A stretch of 64,000 bases of DNA, from contig OX465299.1 in NCBI GenBank assembly GCA_949987735.1, forward strand, positions 72,411,654 through 72,475,653, given 5' to 3'. Positions 22,927 through 34,170 of this stretch are shown here, one piece after another. The notes below the pieces were generated by a model. It made no database searches. It was not told the origin of the DNA and saw nothing but the letters and a program-made list of their open reading frames with translations. The position numbers and the translations under genes were made by a program. The DNA comes from Leucophora obtusa (lineage: Eukaryota; Arthropoda; Insecta; Diptera; Anthomyiidae). Position 1 is the stretch's first letter. Each line of letters starts with the position of its first letter.

Positions 22927-23157
22927 CATAGCATAAGAAAGAAATCAAAAAGCTTTCTTATTTTGAAAAATGAGTTATTTCAATACTTAAAAAGGATAAA
23001 AATGGCAAAAATAAATAAATAAAAAGATTTATAAAAGTTGGAAAAAAATCACAACGCAAGTCGATTTTAAAACCGCATAACTTCAAATCCGCATAAAAAA
23101 CCGCATAAAAAGAGACTTAAGTCTACTAGTAAAATAAGAACAGCAAAAATTAAACAT

Positions 23158-23718
23158 CCAGCTAAAAATCGACATATATGCATCCATGCAGGTTAAATGT
23201 ATGTTCATGCATGGCCATAAACATGCATTCATGACCACACATGGTTACATAAATCTCTATACATGAATCATATATGACCATACGTGTGCATTAACGAAAT
23301 TTGAGGTAATATCATGCATGTACACACATGAAGATATTACCACGTATGGTCGTATATGAAACATGTATGGAGATTTATGTATCCATGTATGGTCATGAAT
23401 GCATACACCCAGAAAACAGATTCAGTTCTGATAACCTCATTTGCAGCCAATCGCATGTTTTGGTAGCTGAATTTTTCAGTTGTGGCAACAGAAAACCAGT
23501 TGAGACAGGACTAATTTGACTATGGCAACAGAATTTCAGTTGTATCAAGAAAAATTCGGTAGCCAAAACCGAAAAATTCATTTGATGCAACTGAACCATT
23601 CGATTGGCAACAAATGGGGTTGTCAGCACCGAATCTGTTTTCTGGGTGTATTTATGAGCATGTACGTACATACATTCAACCTGTATGGATCCATATATGT
23701 ATGTCGATTTTTAGCTGG
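23158..23718. mobile_element. Palindromic element N
   Basis: It opens CCAGCTAAAAATCGACATAT and closes with the complement (...ATGTCGATTTTTAGCTGG). Both arms are made of 'atgcat' and 'catgtatg' motifs. The centre is occupied by MITE O (23406-23648). The flanking 'aacagcaaaaatta' and 'agttaaattt' suggest that it sits in an H copy. Confidence 0.7.
23406..23648. mobile_element. MITE O, 243 bp, TA-flanked, inside N
   Basis: CACCCAGAAAACAGATTC and its exact complement GAATCTGTTTTCTGGGTG form the ends. TA flanks at 23404-23405 and 23649-23650. The inner part has 'cagttgtggcaaca' and 'ttcggta' phrases, also seen in degraded copies near 38815-38905 and 60045-60147. It is non-coding despite open frames on both strands. 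Confidence 0.8.
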
Positions 23719-24358
23719 GCAGTTAAATTTACATTATTTTAGTAATATTTGAATTAACTTTCAGTTAAATGATAATGACAAATTATACTGTGAAATCCGT
23801 AGAAATTTTTGCTAAATCATTACAAGGTAGGTACACTATGGTTATCGAAAAATTTTTTTTTGAGTTATTGACCGGGCTGTCCCTTAGAAATATTTATTTG
23901 GATGTAAAACTACGTCCCCCCAAAAAAATGGACAATCGGATATCGGAAAGACGTGCCGCATTGGCCCTGAAGTTTGCAACACGGATTACAAGTGGAAAAA
24001 TGACTTTTTATAAATATTCTCAGAAACAGTGAATAGTTTCTATAATTTTTTTGTGCGCTTGTCCTTGATTCTCTATTGTAAATTCTCGTCTAGGAGCGTT
24101 ATTCAATATTTAAAATATCAAAGAAAATACTAAAATCAGAAAAAAATACTACAATTTGCTTTGTCATCTTTCAAAATCGCATTATTCATTAAACATTTGG
24201 TTTAGTGTAACGATGGGAACATGTGTCGATACAACCCCTTCGAACAAATGCTAAATCAAATGTTAGAACCTATGTTGGTGTGGGTGAATTGCCCGCTTTA
24301 TAGCTTTTGCCGATCACTGCTCTAGAGTTAATATTGTTCTAATTTTGAGGTGCTGCTA

Positions 24359-25063
24359 CACTAATAGAAAAAAGTACGTACAAAATTTAGTTAAAACTAC
24401 TAAAAATTTGTTAAAAATGATGCTGCAGAAAAAAACTGCTAAATTAGCAGATTATATTTGCTATATATTAGTAATATAGGAACAGCAAAAATAAAACTGT
24501 TAAACATACAGAATTTTAGTTATATTTGAGCTAAATTTTTGTAAATGGAGAATAGCAAATTAACCTGCAAAAATCAGCAAAAAATTTTGTTAAATAATTA
24601 GTAGCCTAAAAAATCACAAAAATATTTAAAATTTTCAAAGTTTTTTTCGATTTTTGTTTAATGCAAATAAAAATCGAGCCTTTTGAAAACAGGAGTTTAC
24701 AATTTTTTAGCAAATATTTATGCTGATTTTAGCAGAATAGACTGCTAATTACATTCAACGAAATTTAGCTTAAAAATAGCAAAAATTTTGTAGATTTTAC
24801 AGTTTATTTTTGGTAGTTTTAGTCTACAAATATTTAGCAAAATTTTCTGCAGATTTTACAGTACATTTTGCTATTTTCAATTAACTAAAAGTTACCCTAA
24901 ATACTAAAATTCTGTAAATTTAACAGTTTTAATTTTGCTGTTCTCATTTTACTAGTATTTAGTAAAAAAATTTGCTAATTTTAGCAGTTTTTTCTGCAGC
25001 ATCATTTTTAACTAATTTTTAGTAACTTTTTCTGCTATTTTTACAGTTTTATTTCTATGAGTG
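24359..25063. mobile_element. MITE H, copy 2 (TA-flanked)
   Basis: The left end CACTAATAGAAA and complement of the right end CACTCATAGAAA are flanked by TA (24357-24358 and 25064-25065). The interior is strongly self-complementary ('gctgcagaaaaaaactgct' against 'agcagttttttctgcagc'), so the element is a long foldback. Confidence 0.8.
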
Positions 25064-25310
25064 TAGCAACAATTTCTTGAAAGCAGATTTTATCTGTGTA
25101 TTTGTTCAAGAACTAGCTCCGATAACATTTCTTAATTCCATGAATGCTATTGAAGAAGTAGTTCCAAAAGTAGTAAAGTATTCCTAGAACTGGATTTTTT
25201 GCAAGGGTTTTAGGATCTTGTAATATATTTCCATAAAATTTAATTTAATAAAGTTTTATTATAAAACCTTTAATTTTGAAATGAAAAAGTTTGGGAATAA
25301 CCCCTAATCC

Positions 25311-25608
25311 GCCCAGCAAAATTGTCGGATGCGAAGAATTGTACTTGCATGCAACCTGTTCTACTTTATGTTCTATCATCGGTGATTTTTGTTTGAGTTT
25401 GTCCCAAAAGCAACAGGTTCTTTTCCTCGAAACTAGAACAGGTTGCTTTGGAACCGGTTCCTTAAACAGTTATAGAACTGGTTCCGCGGCAGTAAAGCCT
25501 TCCATTTTGATTTCCATTAATCAGTTCTAGAACCAGTTCCTCGGAACCGGTGGTAAAAACATCTGTTCTAGAACAGATTCAACGGTAACCAGTTCAAAAA
25601 AATTTTCT
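25311..25608. repeat. Dispersed repeat P, copy 1 ('ggttctagaac' motifs)
   Basis: The ends CCAGCAAAATT and (complement) CCAGAAAATTT bracket repeated 'agaaccagttcc' and 'ggaaccggt' motifs. Similar blocks occur at 48555-48800, 51219-51345 and, more weakly, 62855-63115. Target duplication not resolved. Confidence 0.5.
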
Positions 25609-25880
25609 GGCCGAGTATACCTACATTGTGATCATGATTTATTTCTGTTTCACTATTAAAGCAGGGATCGGCAAACGCATAAAACCTTAGTTTTGTGCTT
25701 GTATGAGTGAGATCAGGGATGATAAATTGGATTTTTAAAATAGTACTAACCAGCTTAAAAAATAGTACTTTTTCGACATCTATAGTACCAAAAATTTTTT
25801 TTTATTTAATTTTTTTATCATTATAAATTAACAATAAAAAACACATAAAAAATAAAGAGTTCTCTTATATCTAAGTCATA

Positions 25881-26631
25881 CAGCAATAGAAAAACGTAAA
25901 AATTTAATTTAAAACTATTAAAAATTAGTTAAATACTACATTGCATAAAAAATTCTATCAGATTACATTTGTAAAATATTAGTAATACTGAATTTAGCTT
26001 GAGCAAAAACTACCTAGTTTTTGTACAAAACGTTTTGACAATTAAAAACTAACAAGAGCCAAAAACTAGGTAGTTTTTGCTCAGTCTAAATGCAGTATAA
26101 GATGAGAACAGCAAAAACCAAACTGTTAAATACATATACAAAATTTTACAATAGTTATATTTGAATACATTTTAGTTAACAGAAAATAACAATATAACCT
26201 GCAAAATTAGTAATAAATTATAATTAGTAGACTAAAAATCAGTAAGCTTTTTCTATTTTTTTTTTAATACGAATAAAAATTTAGCCTTCTGAAATCAGCA
26301 GTTTACTATTTTTAGCAACCGTTTCCGTTGGTTTTAGCGGGATAGACTGTTGTTTTCATTCAACTAAATTTAACTTAAAAGTAATAAAAATTTTGTAGAT
26401 AAAACTGTTTATTTCTGCTATTTTTACTCTGCTAATATTAATATTTTATGCAGATTTTGCAGTATAATTTGTTATTTTCAATGAACTAAAAGTTAAATAT
26501 AAAAAATATATAAAAATATATAAAATATATAAAAAAAATATGCTTATCTCAGCAGTGCCTTTTGTAAGGCCATTTTTACTTAATTTTTAGTAGCTTTTTC
26601 TGCTATTTTTACAGGTTTATTTCTGTGATTG
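25881..26631. mobile_element. MITE H, copy 3 (older, TA-flanked)
   Basis: The ends CAGCAATAGAAAA and (complement) CAATCACAGAAA are diverged versions of the H terminus, with TA at 25879-25880 and 26632-26633. A small palindrome T (25985-26101) sits inside it. Confidence 0.65.
25985..26101. mobile_element. Short palindromic MITE T, copy 1
   Basis: 'gagcaaaaactacctagttt' pairs with 'aaactaggtagtttttgctc', extended outward by 'atactgaatttag' and 'ctaaatgcagtat'. A second copy is at 45355-45495. Confidence 0.65.
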
Positions 26632-27520
26632 TAGGGTTCAGAATTTAAAGTCGTATTCAACTGCATTTTAAAGCGAATATTATTTTAAAGTTATTTACAG
26701 GTCTATTCCACCTTGTAATGTCATAAGAATATTTCCGAATGAACAAATTTATTGACAATCGAATCAAATGAATTTAATGATTGCATTAGGTGCATTAAGA
26801 ATTCATTCGATTCTTCAAAATAGGTTTTAGGTATTTAATCATTCAGAAATGAAAATCGAATGAGTGAATTCTTTAGGAGCTCTATTGGGGAAAAACATTT
26901 TGCTCGTTTCAAAAAACACAAAAATTTATAGATTTCTTAATCTACTAATTTTTAATGTTTTTTTTTTTGTATACGTATTGTAGTAAAAAAATGCGAAAGA
27001 ATATTTTTTATGTGTTTAACTTGAGTTTTCAATAGTAACATATAATATTTTAAATATTTTCAACATAAGTATTTTTTATTTAAAACTCCGATATTTGATT
27101 TGTTCGCTATAAACACAATAATATCTCTAAAAATTAAAAAAGCACAAAAAATGTAAAAATCGAAAAATGTGTAAATAGCAAGGTTGGTTACCGTTATCGT
27201 TAAAATACCGTTATCGCTAAAATACCGTTTCAAATTGAATACCGTTACCCTTACCGATACCTCTAAAAAAATTTCCCAATACCGTTATCGTTACCGATAC
27301 CGTTATTTTTATGGGCAGTTACCGGTATTTTACCGGTATTTATTAATTTATATAAAAATTGACAATATTTTAACTTTTTTATTTTATAATCTTGAGTTAT
27401 TTTTGCAACAAAATTTATAGAAAATAACTTTAATTACTAAAACTACCAGCATTGAATTTATAGGTTAAAATCTGTATTTTTAAGACTTAAAAGCAAGAAT
27501 ATGCTATGTTTTTACTTGTT

Positions 27521-29130
27521 ATACCCTACACCACTATGTGGTCAGGGTATTATAAGTTTGTGCTGATGTTTGTAACACCAAAAAATATTGGTCCTAGACC
27601 CACCTTATAGTATACCGATCGGCTCAGAATTTTTTTTTATTTCGATTTAACGATGTCCGTCAGTCCGTCCGTCCGTCTGTCTGTCTGTCTGTCCATGCAT
27701 TCTTGTGCGCACTCTACAGGTCGCCAATATTAAGAGATTTTGAAGAAACTAGGTACACCGAGTTATGTCGTCCCAAGGACGAAGCCTATTGATTTTGGTT
27801 AACAGCGGTCCATGTTTAGACCTAGTGCCCATATAAGGGTCCTCCCAAAATTATATTGTTTATACGCTGCAGGTCGCAAATATTAAGATATTTTGATGAA
27901 ATTTGGTACACAGACCTATGTTGGCCCAAGGACGAAGGCTATTGATTTTGGTGAACATCGGTCCATGATTAGACCTAGTCCCCATATAAGGGTCCTACCA
28001 AAATTATATTGTTTTTTATACGCTGCAGGTCGCAAATATTAAGATATTTGGATGAAATTTGGTACACCGACCTATGTCAGCCCAAGGACGAAGCCTATTG
28101 ATTTTGGTTAACACGGGTCCATGTTTAGACCTAGTGCCCATATAAGGGTCCTCCCAAAATTATATTGTTTATACGCTGCAGGTCGCAAATATTAAGATAT
28201 TTTGATGTAATTTGGTACACAGACCTATGTTGGCCCAAGGACGAAGGCTATTGATTTTGGTGAACATCGGTCCATGATTAGACCTAGTGCCCATATAAGG
28301 GTCCTACCAAAATTATATTGTTTTTTATACGCTGCAGGTCGCAAATATTAAGATATTTTGATGAAATTTTGTACACTGACCTATGTCAGCCCAAGGACGA
28401 AGCCTATTGATTTTGGTTAACACGGGTCCATGTTTAGACCTAGTGCCCATATAAGGGTCCTCCCAAAATTATATTGTTTATACGCTGCAGGTCGCAAATA
28501 TTAAGATATTTTGATGAAATTTGGTACACAGACCTATGTTGGCCCAAGGACGAAGGCTATTGATTTTGGTGAACATCGGTCCATGATTAGACCTAGTGCC
28601 CATATAAGGGTCCTACCAAAATTATATTGTTTTTTATACGCTGCAGGTCGCAAATATTAAGATATTTTGATGAAATTTTGTACACTGACCTATGTCAGCC
28701 CAAGGACGAAGCCTATTGATTTTGGTTAACACGGGTCCATGTTTACACCTTGTGCCCATATAAGGGTCCCCTCAAAATTATATTGTTTATACGCTGCAGG
28801 TCGCAAATATTAAGATATTTTGATGAAATTTGGTACACCGACCTATATCAGCCCAAAGACGAAGGTTATTGATTTTGGTTAACACCGGTCCATGTTTAGA
28901 CCTAGTGCCCATATAAGGGTCCCCCCAAAATTGGCTTGGTTACAAACTGCAGGTCGCAAATATTAAGATTTTTTAATGAAATTTGGTTCGCTGAATCACA
29001 TTATAGAAAATTTTGACACAAGTCCCATTTTCACCCATTCGAATTTCGAATCCAAACATTAGTTGGCTTTTAACCAGACTGGTGTAGGGTATTGTATAGA
29101 CGGCATGCCCGACTTTAACCCTTTACTCGT
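27521..29130 (-). mobile_element. DINE-1-like element, copy 2, with a tandem array
   Basis: This is the reverse orientation of copy 1. It starts 'ataccctacaccactatgtg', has the GTCC/GTCT microsatellite at 27655-27692, a tandem array, and ends 'ggcatgcccgactttaaccc' with 'tttactcgt'. Comparison with C1 shows where it split C2. No target duplication is seen beyond T/A-rich ambiguity, in keeping with DINE/Helitron behaviour. Confidence 0.8.
27750..28960 (-). repeat. 153/156-bp tandem array with a 309-bp higher-order repeat
   Basis: The anchor 'attgatttt' occurs at 27788, 27941, 28097, 28250, 28406, 28559, 28715 and 28868, giving spacings of 153, 156, 153, 156, 153, 156 and 153. Two monomer types alternate. 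One has 'gaacatcggtccatgatta' and 'cctaccaaaat' with a longer T run; the other has 'taacacgggtccatgttta' and 'cctcccaaaat'. Three dimer units are clear. Confidence 0.88.
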
Positions 29131-29412
29131 TTTTAAATGTTTTTAACGTACTTTTTAATACCGGTACGTACCGGTATTGCTGTTTCGATAAAGGTATACC
29201 GTTACCGAATCAATCTTAAATACCGTTACCTTTACCGTTACCGAAACAAACGAAATTCGAGACCGTTACCGTTATCCTTACCGTTATTCGTTTCGGTAAC
29301 CAACCTTGGTAAATAGTACTAAATGAGTCAGAGGAGTACCATAGTACTTTTGAGGTTCCAATAGTACCACAAAAAGTACTATAGTACTAACTTTATCATC
29401 CCTGAGTGAGAT

Positions 29413-30215
29413 GTAACTTTCCCTTTCTCAATGCACTGAAAGAAATTTCTGTATAATTTTCTCATACTTATTTATGAGCAATTAGAATATAGAAATAAAA
29501 TAGAACAAAATAGAAAATAATTTAAAAATGAGTTTTTGAAAGAAAAACTCGTTTTAGAATTTTTGGCAAAGTTGCAGTTAAAAATTTTAATTTTATTGTG
29601 CAACGATTGTCCTTTTTTTCAACAAAAATAACCTATTTTCGTTTACCGAAAAAAATTTCAGTAAATGAGAAATCGAATTCCCATCCTTCGTGAAACATTT
29701 CGTTCAGTGTAACGCTAGTAACGTCGACACAACCTCATCGAACGAATGTTCAAGCGAGAATGAGTAAATTTGTTTGTTTTTATCAGTGTTACCAATAAAG
29801 CAAAAAATTACACAGATGTAGATCAAAAATTATCCAAAACCATATGAAACTACACAAAAAATATATTTTTCATATTATTTCAAAATAAACTCTCCTGGGC
29901 ACAGTGGAGAAGAATACAAATATTTTCGCCATTTCTTACCGACTGATATGAAATTTCACACTGTAAGTTTTGGATGGTCGAAACTGCAAGAGCTTTGCCA
30001 TTCGACTCCAAAGTTTTGCAATTTTTCTATTTACAAAATGATTTTTAAAGACGTAACATTTTTATCATCTACAAAGTGCAAAAGTTATTTGCATTTTAAA
30101 ACTAAAATTTTGCATTTTTGCTATAACCTGTTCCATGTTTTTGCCTTCTGCAAAAGCATTCCAGGCCAATTTTCAGAAAATATTATAACAAATTATTCTA
30201 TTAACTAAAGGTAAT
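29413..30215. other. No recognised gene
   Basis: A stretch at 29690-29760 resembles 24190-24250 ('cattt.gtt.agtgtaacg'), so it is probably another old dispersed repeat. An 86-codon frame at 29948-30208 is rich in Phe, Lys and Cys with no domain; I do not consider it a gene. Confidence 0.4.
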
Positions 30216-31643
30216 TTCAACAATTATTTTAATTTTTGCATTAAAAAATACAAAAATTGTTTTTTCGGACTTTCTATATTTTCATATATTTAGTTAGAAT
30301 ATTCTTCTACCTCAAGTCCAAATTCTAATATGATATTGTCATATTAGATTTTTATTTGTTGTTTCAAAAAGGGTTGATCATTTTCATGATAGACAATACA
30401 ATTGTTTCGTAGACATCACTCTACTCTTCAGTTGTCCGCTAAGAAAATGATAACTTTCCTACTCAAAACGAGACATTACATAAGGTACAAAAAACCAACG
30501 GGATGAGAATTTTGTACTTTCGTATATGAACTGTCTGATTTGGTAAAACCAGTTATAAATCAACTCCTTTTTGAAAGCAACAATTACATAAAAGTACCCT
30601 TTGGGTACTATTTATATGTATGTCTGTTGTCAATACATTTTGTAAAAACAACTAATTTTAAACTCAAAACAAAATAAATATTTGAATGAGATTTTAGCTG
30701 TGGTGTGCTTATTTTCAACAATTATTTTAATTTTTGCATTAAAAAATACAAAAATTGTTTTTTCGGACTTTCTATATTTTCATATATTTAGCAGTGTTGC
30801 CAACTCTTGAAGGCAGGAAAGCACCGTGAGCATTGTGAAAACGGGTAAAAAGGGTAAAAATTTACCAACAATGGGGTAAAAAAGCACGAAAATAATTTTT
30901 TGAAAAATTTAAGTCAATATTTTAAAAACACATTTTAGCTTTGTAAAATCGTGTAAAAAAGATTCAAAAAATAACCAGAAAAGGGGTAAAAAAGCACCAA
31001 ACTAATATTTCAAAATTTTGAAGTTTAAATATAGCGAAGTTGCTATTTAAAATTGTACTACAAAAATTGTGAAAAAATGTATTTTTTGTATATTTCGTAT
31101 TATTTTTTCAACTTTGACAGAGAATTCAAGAAAAATTAAAAAAAAGGAGAACAAATACCAAAAATATAAACTGTACAAAAAGCACTAAAAGCACTGCCAG
31201 AAATCTGAAAAAGCACTGTAAATACCCGCTTTTTATAAACGGGTATTTGTAAAAAATCACCGGGTACGGGAAGGAAAAAGCACCAAAAAATACCCGAAAA
31301 GCACTGAAATGGCAACACTGACCCAAAGGGTACTTTTATGTAATTGTTGCTTTCAAAAAGGAGTTGATTTATAACTGGTTTTACCAAATCAGACAGTTCA
31401 TATACGAAAGTACAAAATTCTCATCCCGTTGGTTTTTTGTACCTTATGTAATGTCTCGTTTTGAGTAGGAAAGTTATCATTTTCTTAGCGGACAACTGAA
31501 GAGTAGAGTGATGTCTACGAAACAATTGTATTGTCTATCATGAAAATGATCAACCCTTTTTGAAACAACAAATAAAAATCTAATATGACAATATCATATT
31601 AGAATTTGGACTTGAGGTAGAAGAATATTCTAACTAAATATAT
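30216..31643. mobile_element. Foldback element D, copy 1, with 323-bp inverted arms
   Basis: Positions 30284-30606 and 31321-31643 are reverse complements; I found no mismatch reading them against each other. A 78-bp direct repeat ('ttcaacaattattttaattt'...) occurs at 30216-30293 and 30714-30791. The spacer contains MITE E1 (30792-31320). 'aaaggtaatttcaa' borders the structure on both sides (about 30207 and 31646), which may be a target duplication. A related, shorter arrangement is at 60190-60790. Confidence 0.85.
30792..31320. mobile_element. MITE E, copy 1 (CAGTGTTGCCA ends)
   Basis: CAGTGTTGCCA at the left and TGGCAACACTG at the right, 529 bp. The interior carries 'ggggtaaaaaagcac' repeats and 'gggtatttgtaaaaaatcac'. 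The other copy (32740-33266, opposite orientation) has the same length. No clear 8-bp duplication, probably because the surrounding element was rearranged. Confidence 0.75.
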
Positions 31644-31659
31644 AAAGGTAATTTCAATG

Positions 31660-32627
31660 CAATATCTTTTTCAGGATTAAAATATCGTGCTTTTAAATTT
31701 GAATATTACAAAAATGCTATTTTATCCATATTAAAAGTTTCTTTCAGAACAAAATATTTATGTTTTTCAGAAAGACTACTTCATTCAGATGCACTGCATG
31801 CAAAAATATTACTTACTTGCTAATTATTCTCTCCCATATTCCTCAAAATTTAACGGTTTATATTTGAATTAAATGAATATTTTTCTGAGTTCAAAGCTGG
31901 AATTAAAAAAAAGAAGCTGGAGTAGATCCTCCATGGCGTCCGTAATGTGAATGCATAAGCCCTGTCCAACCCTAGCTTTAAATGTCGGCAAGACAGGAAC
32001 AATTTTAAAAATATTTATATTCGTATTTGTAAAATTTTTAAATTTTTTTGCAGTATGTGTTGTAATTAAAAAGTCTTTTCGTTTACTTTTTATAAACTTT
32101 GCATGGAGCGGATGATACGCTCCCTAAGACGTTAAGCAAAGTAATTACTTTATTGGGTAAAATCGAACTTAATATATAGTACATTATTGCTTACTAAGCA
32201 ATTCTATAAACAGTGGGAAATGCAGCAAATGGACTGAGAACTTTTGGTAAGATTCATAAAGTATGAAACAACGATAAATGTACAATACCAAAAGTGGTGA
32301 CTGTTACAGTGGTTGTTATAAGAGTTTGACTGAGTGTTCTCAGCTTAACTCACTGTAACTACAACGGCCATTGTACAATACAAATAGTGTGTATCGTATG
32401 TATTATTACTTTGTAATATGATCTTTTAATTTCAATTACCCAAAATATTCTTGTGGGTAATAACGCATGCAATTCATGCTACACATGCTACAGTGTATCA
32501 ACAAATTTTCTTTTAAAAAATAAAAATATAAAATTTTACAATGAGTGTTATTTTTGTTCGGTTTAAGATCAAATATTACAAATTCTAAATAGAATTTACA
32601 ATTTTTTTATTTTACAAACAATAGAGA
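31660..32627. other. No recognised gene
   Basis: AT-rich DNA. The short GC-richer patch at 31915-32000 and a weak inverted repeat at 32275-32385 show no recognisable content. Confidence 0.4.
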
Positions 32628-32739
32628 AAAACTTATGAAAAAACTTTCCTAGAAACAATGGTTGACAATTAGTGCATTTTCAAGTGACACCGCTCACTAT
32701 CATCAGATTGTCTTTATGGGGTCCTCTCTAGGCTATAAT
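32628..32739 (+). repeat. Dispersed repeat S, copy 2
   Basis: Same order of phrases as 1661-1772 ('aacttatgaaaaaactttcc', 'atggttgacaatta', 'tatcatcagatt'), cut by MITE E2 right after 'aggctataat'. Confidence 0.6.
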
Positions 32740-33266
32740 CAGTGTTGCCATTTCAGTGCTTTTCGGGTATTTTTTGGTGCTTTTTTCATTCTTGTACCCG
32801 GTGATTTTTTACAAATACCCGTTTAAAAAAAGCGGGTATTTACAGTGCTTCGCTGAATTTTTAAATGTTCTTGCAAACCAAGAGAATTTTTAAAAGAAGC
32901 TTGACAATTATTTTCGCAAAAAATAAACAAAAGGCGGTGCTCTAAACAAAACAAAAAAAATACATAACACCATTTCTGATTTCTTCTAAATTGTGTTTAG
33001 TGTTGAAAAAATCTACAAAAGTAATTCACCAGAAAATGGAGATTTGTGGTAAATGTTTCACTGACAAATGTTTCACGTTTCGTCTAAATATCGACTAATT
33101 TTTATTAATTTATTAAAAAGCTCCGGGACTTTTAAAAATTTACGGAAATTTCTATAAAAAGTGAAATTACACAAAAACTACACAAAAATGTCATTATTCA
33201 AAAATTATCCAACGAATGTGTAAACAGTCCCGTTTTTGAATAATTATTCAAAAAGTGGCAACACTG
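32740..33266. mobile_element. MITE E, copy 2
   Basis: CAGTGTTGCCA and TGGCAACACTG ends, 527 bp. The left part mirrors the right part of E1 ('tttcagtgcttttcgggtat'). The flanking 8-mers GCTATAAT and GTTTTTAT match at five positions only, so the target duplication is old or absent. Confidence 0.72.
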
Positions 33267-33345
33267 GTTTTTATTTAATATGTGAGCGTATGTAGGTGCG
33301 AGTGAGTTGCACGCGTGCATAGAAATGCCGATCTCTGTATTAAAG

Positions 33346-34162
33346 CATGGATGGTAACCGAAACGAATGGGGTTATCGTTAGGGATTATTTCGGTATCGG
33401 TATTTTAACACGTTGAGTGCCACCATATAAGAAAAAAATATATTAGAAAAGTGCCAATATATAATAACAGGTTTTAATTAATTAAAAAAAAAATTAAACA
33501 TAATATTTATTCACTTTACTGTGCTTCCGCAGAAAATATATTGTATTGAATTCACAAGTACCTGTGCACCGCCGGCGGTACACATGGCACTCTAATAAAA
33601 GAAAAGTGGGACCCGTCGGCGGTGCACATGGCAATCAACATGTTAAGGGTAACGCTATTTCATTTATTTCGGTATCGGTATTTTAAGAATAACGGTATTT
33701 GAGTTATTTCGGTAACGGTATTTTAAAGATAACGATATTTGGGTTATTTCGGTAATGGTATTTTAAGGTTAATGGTATTTCAGTTATATCGGTAACGGTA
33801 TTTTAAGGGTAACGGTAGTCAGTTATTTCGGTGCATACCGCATTTTTTTTGTTGCAAAAACCAAACTAAAGTATAAATCAAACGAATTAATCGACTTAAT
33901 TCATTTGAAATACGCATTAGCCACGAGCAATGACCAAAAGCAGAGACTAAAAATAACGGTAACGGTATTTTAAGGATAACGATATTTCATGTATTTCGGT
34001 AACGGTATTTTAAGGTTAACGCTATTTTATTTATTTCGGTATCGGTATTTTAGAGATAACGGTATTCCGTTTATTTCGTAACGGTATTATGGGGGTAACG
34101 GTAGTCAGTTAAAAGGGTTTTGAATCGATAACGGATTTTAGCGGTATTTCCTGCCAATCCTG
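33346..34162. mobile_element. hAT-type element C3 with 8-bp target duplication
   Basis: It starts CATGGATGGTAACCGAAACG and ends 'ctgccaatcctg', with the perfect 8-mer TATTAAAG at 33338-33345 and 34163-34170. The interior is runs of 'cggtaacggtattttaa'. It is related to C1 and C2 but with divergent ends. A small TTAA-flanked insert lies at 33409-33642. Confidence 0.8.
33409..33642. mobile_element. piggyBac-type MITE, 234 bp, TTAA target, inside C3
   Basis: TTAA at 33405-33408 and 33643-33646 flank CACGTTGAGTGCCA and the complement of the right end CATGTTGATTGCCA (two differences). The inside has 'gccggcggt' GC blocks. It differs in sequence from the piggyBac-type copies at 18-20 kb. Confidence 0.72.
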
Positions 34163-34170
34163 TATTAAAG

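Larger units (their letters stand above)
16379..23123. mobile_element. TA-flanked element L (6.7 kb including nested inserts)
   Basis: The left end CACTTAAGTCTTTTTTTATG and the right end (complement GACTTAAGTCTCTTTTTATG) are inverted repeats continuing into GCGGT. TA lies on both sides (16377-16378 and 23124-23125). Further 'gcggt...atgcg' and 'accgcataa' motifs occur inside both ends. L's own DNA is only about 16379-16918 and 22927-23123; the middle is the nest J, K, I2. The DNA on both sides looks like one H-family MITE, so L landed inside H. No transposase frame is visible. Confidence 0.7.
27179..29308. mobile_element. hAT-type MITE C, copy 2, with 8-bp target duplication
   Basis: CAAGGTTGGTTACCG and its complement at the ends, with the perfect 8-mer GTAAATAG at 27171-27178 and 29309-29316. 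The sequence closely follows C1 (9929-10443) except that a DINE-like element interrupts it after 'gtttttacttgtt'. Inserted within element R. Confidence 0.88.
25714..29404. mobile_element. hAT-type element R with 8-bp target duplication, host of a nest
   Basis: CAGGGATGATAAA at the left and its exact complement TTTATCATCCCTG at the right are flanked by the perfect 8-mer AGTGAGAT (25706-25713 and 29405-29412). R's own DNA near the ends repeats 'atagtacta' and 'agtacttt'. It is 3.7 kb only because H3 and C2 (with DINE inside) inserted later. Confidence 0.85.

Noticed and set aside
27750..28960. CRISPR-like array
   Set aside because: Units of 153 and 156 bp are contiguous tandem monomers without spacers, inside a fly transposable element.
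30216..30791. LTR retrotransposon suggested by a 78-bp direct repeat
   Set aside because: No gag or pol coding, no primer site, and the repeat is part of a foldback structure.
31126..31387. Two Phe-rich minus-strand frames
   Set aside because: They lie in MITE E1 and the D arm; composition follows the 'aaaaagcac' repeats.
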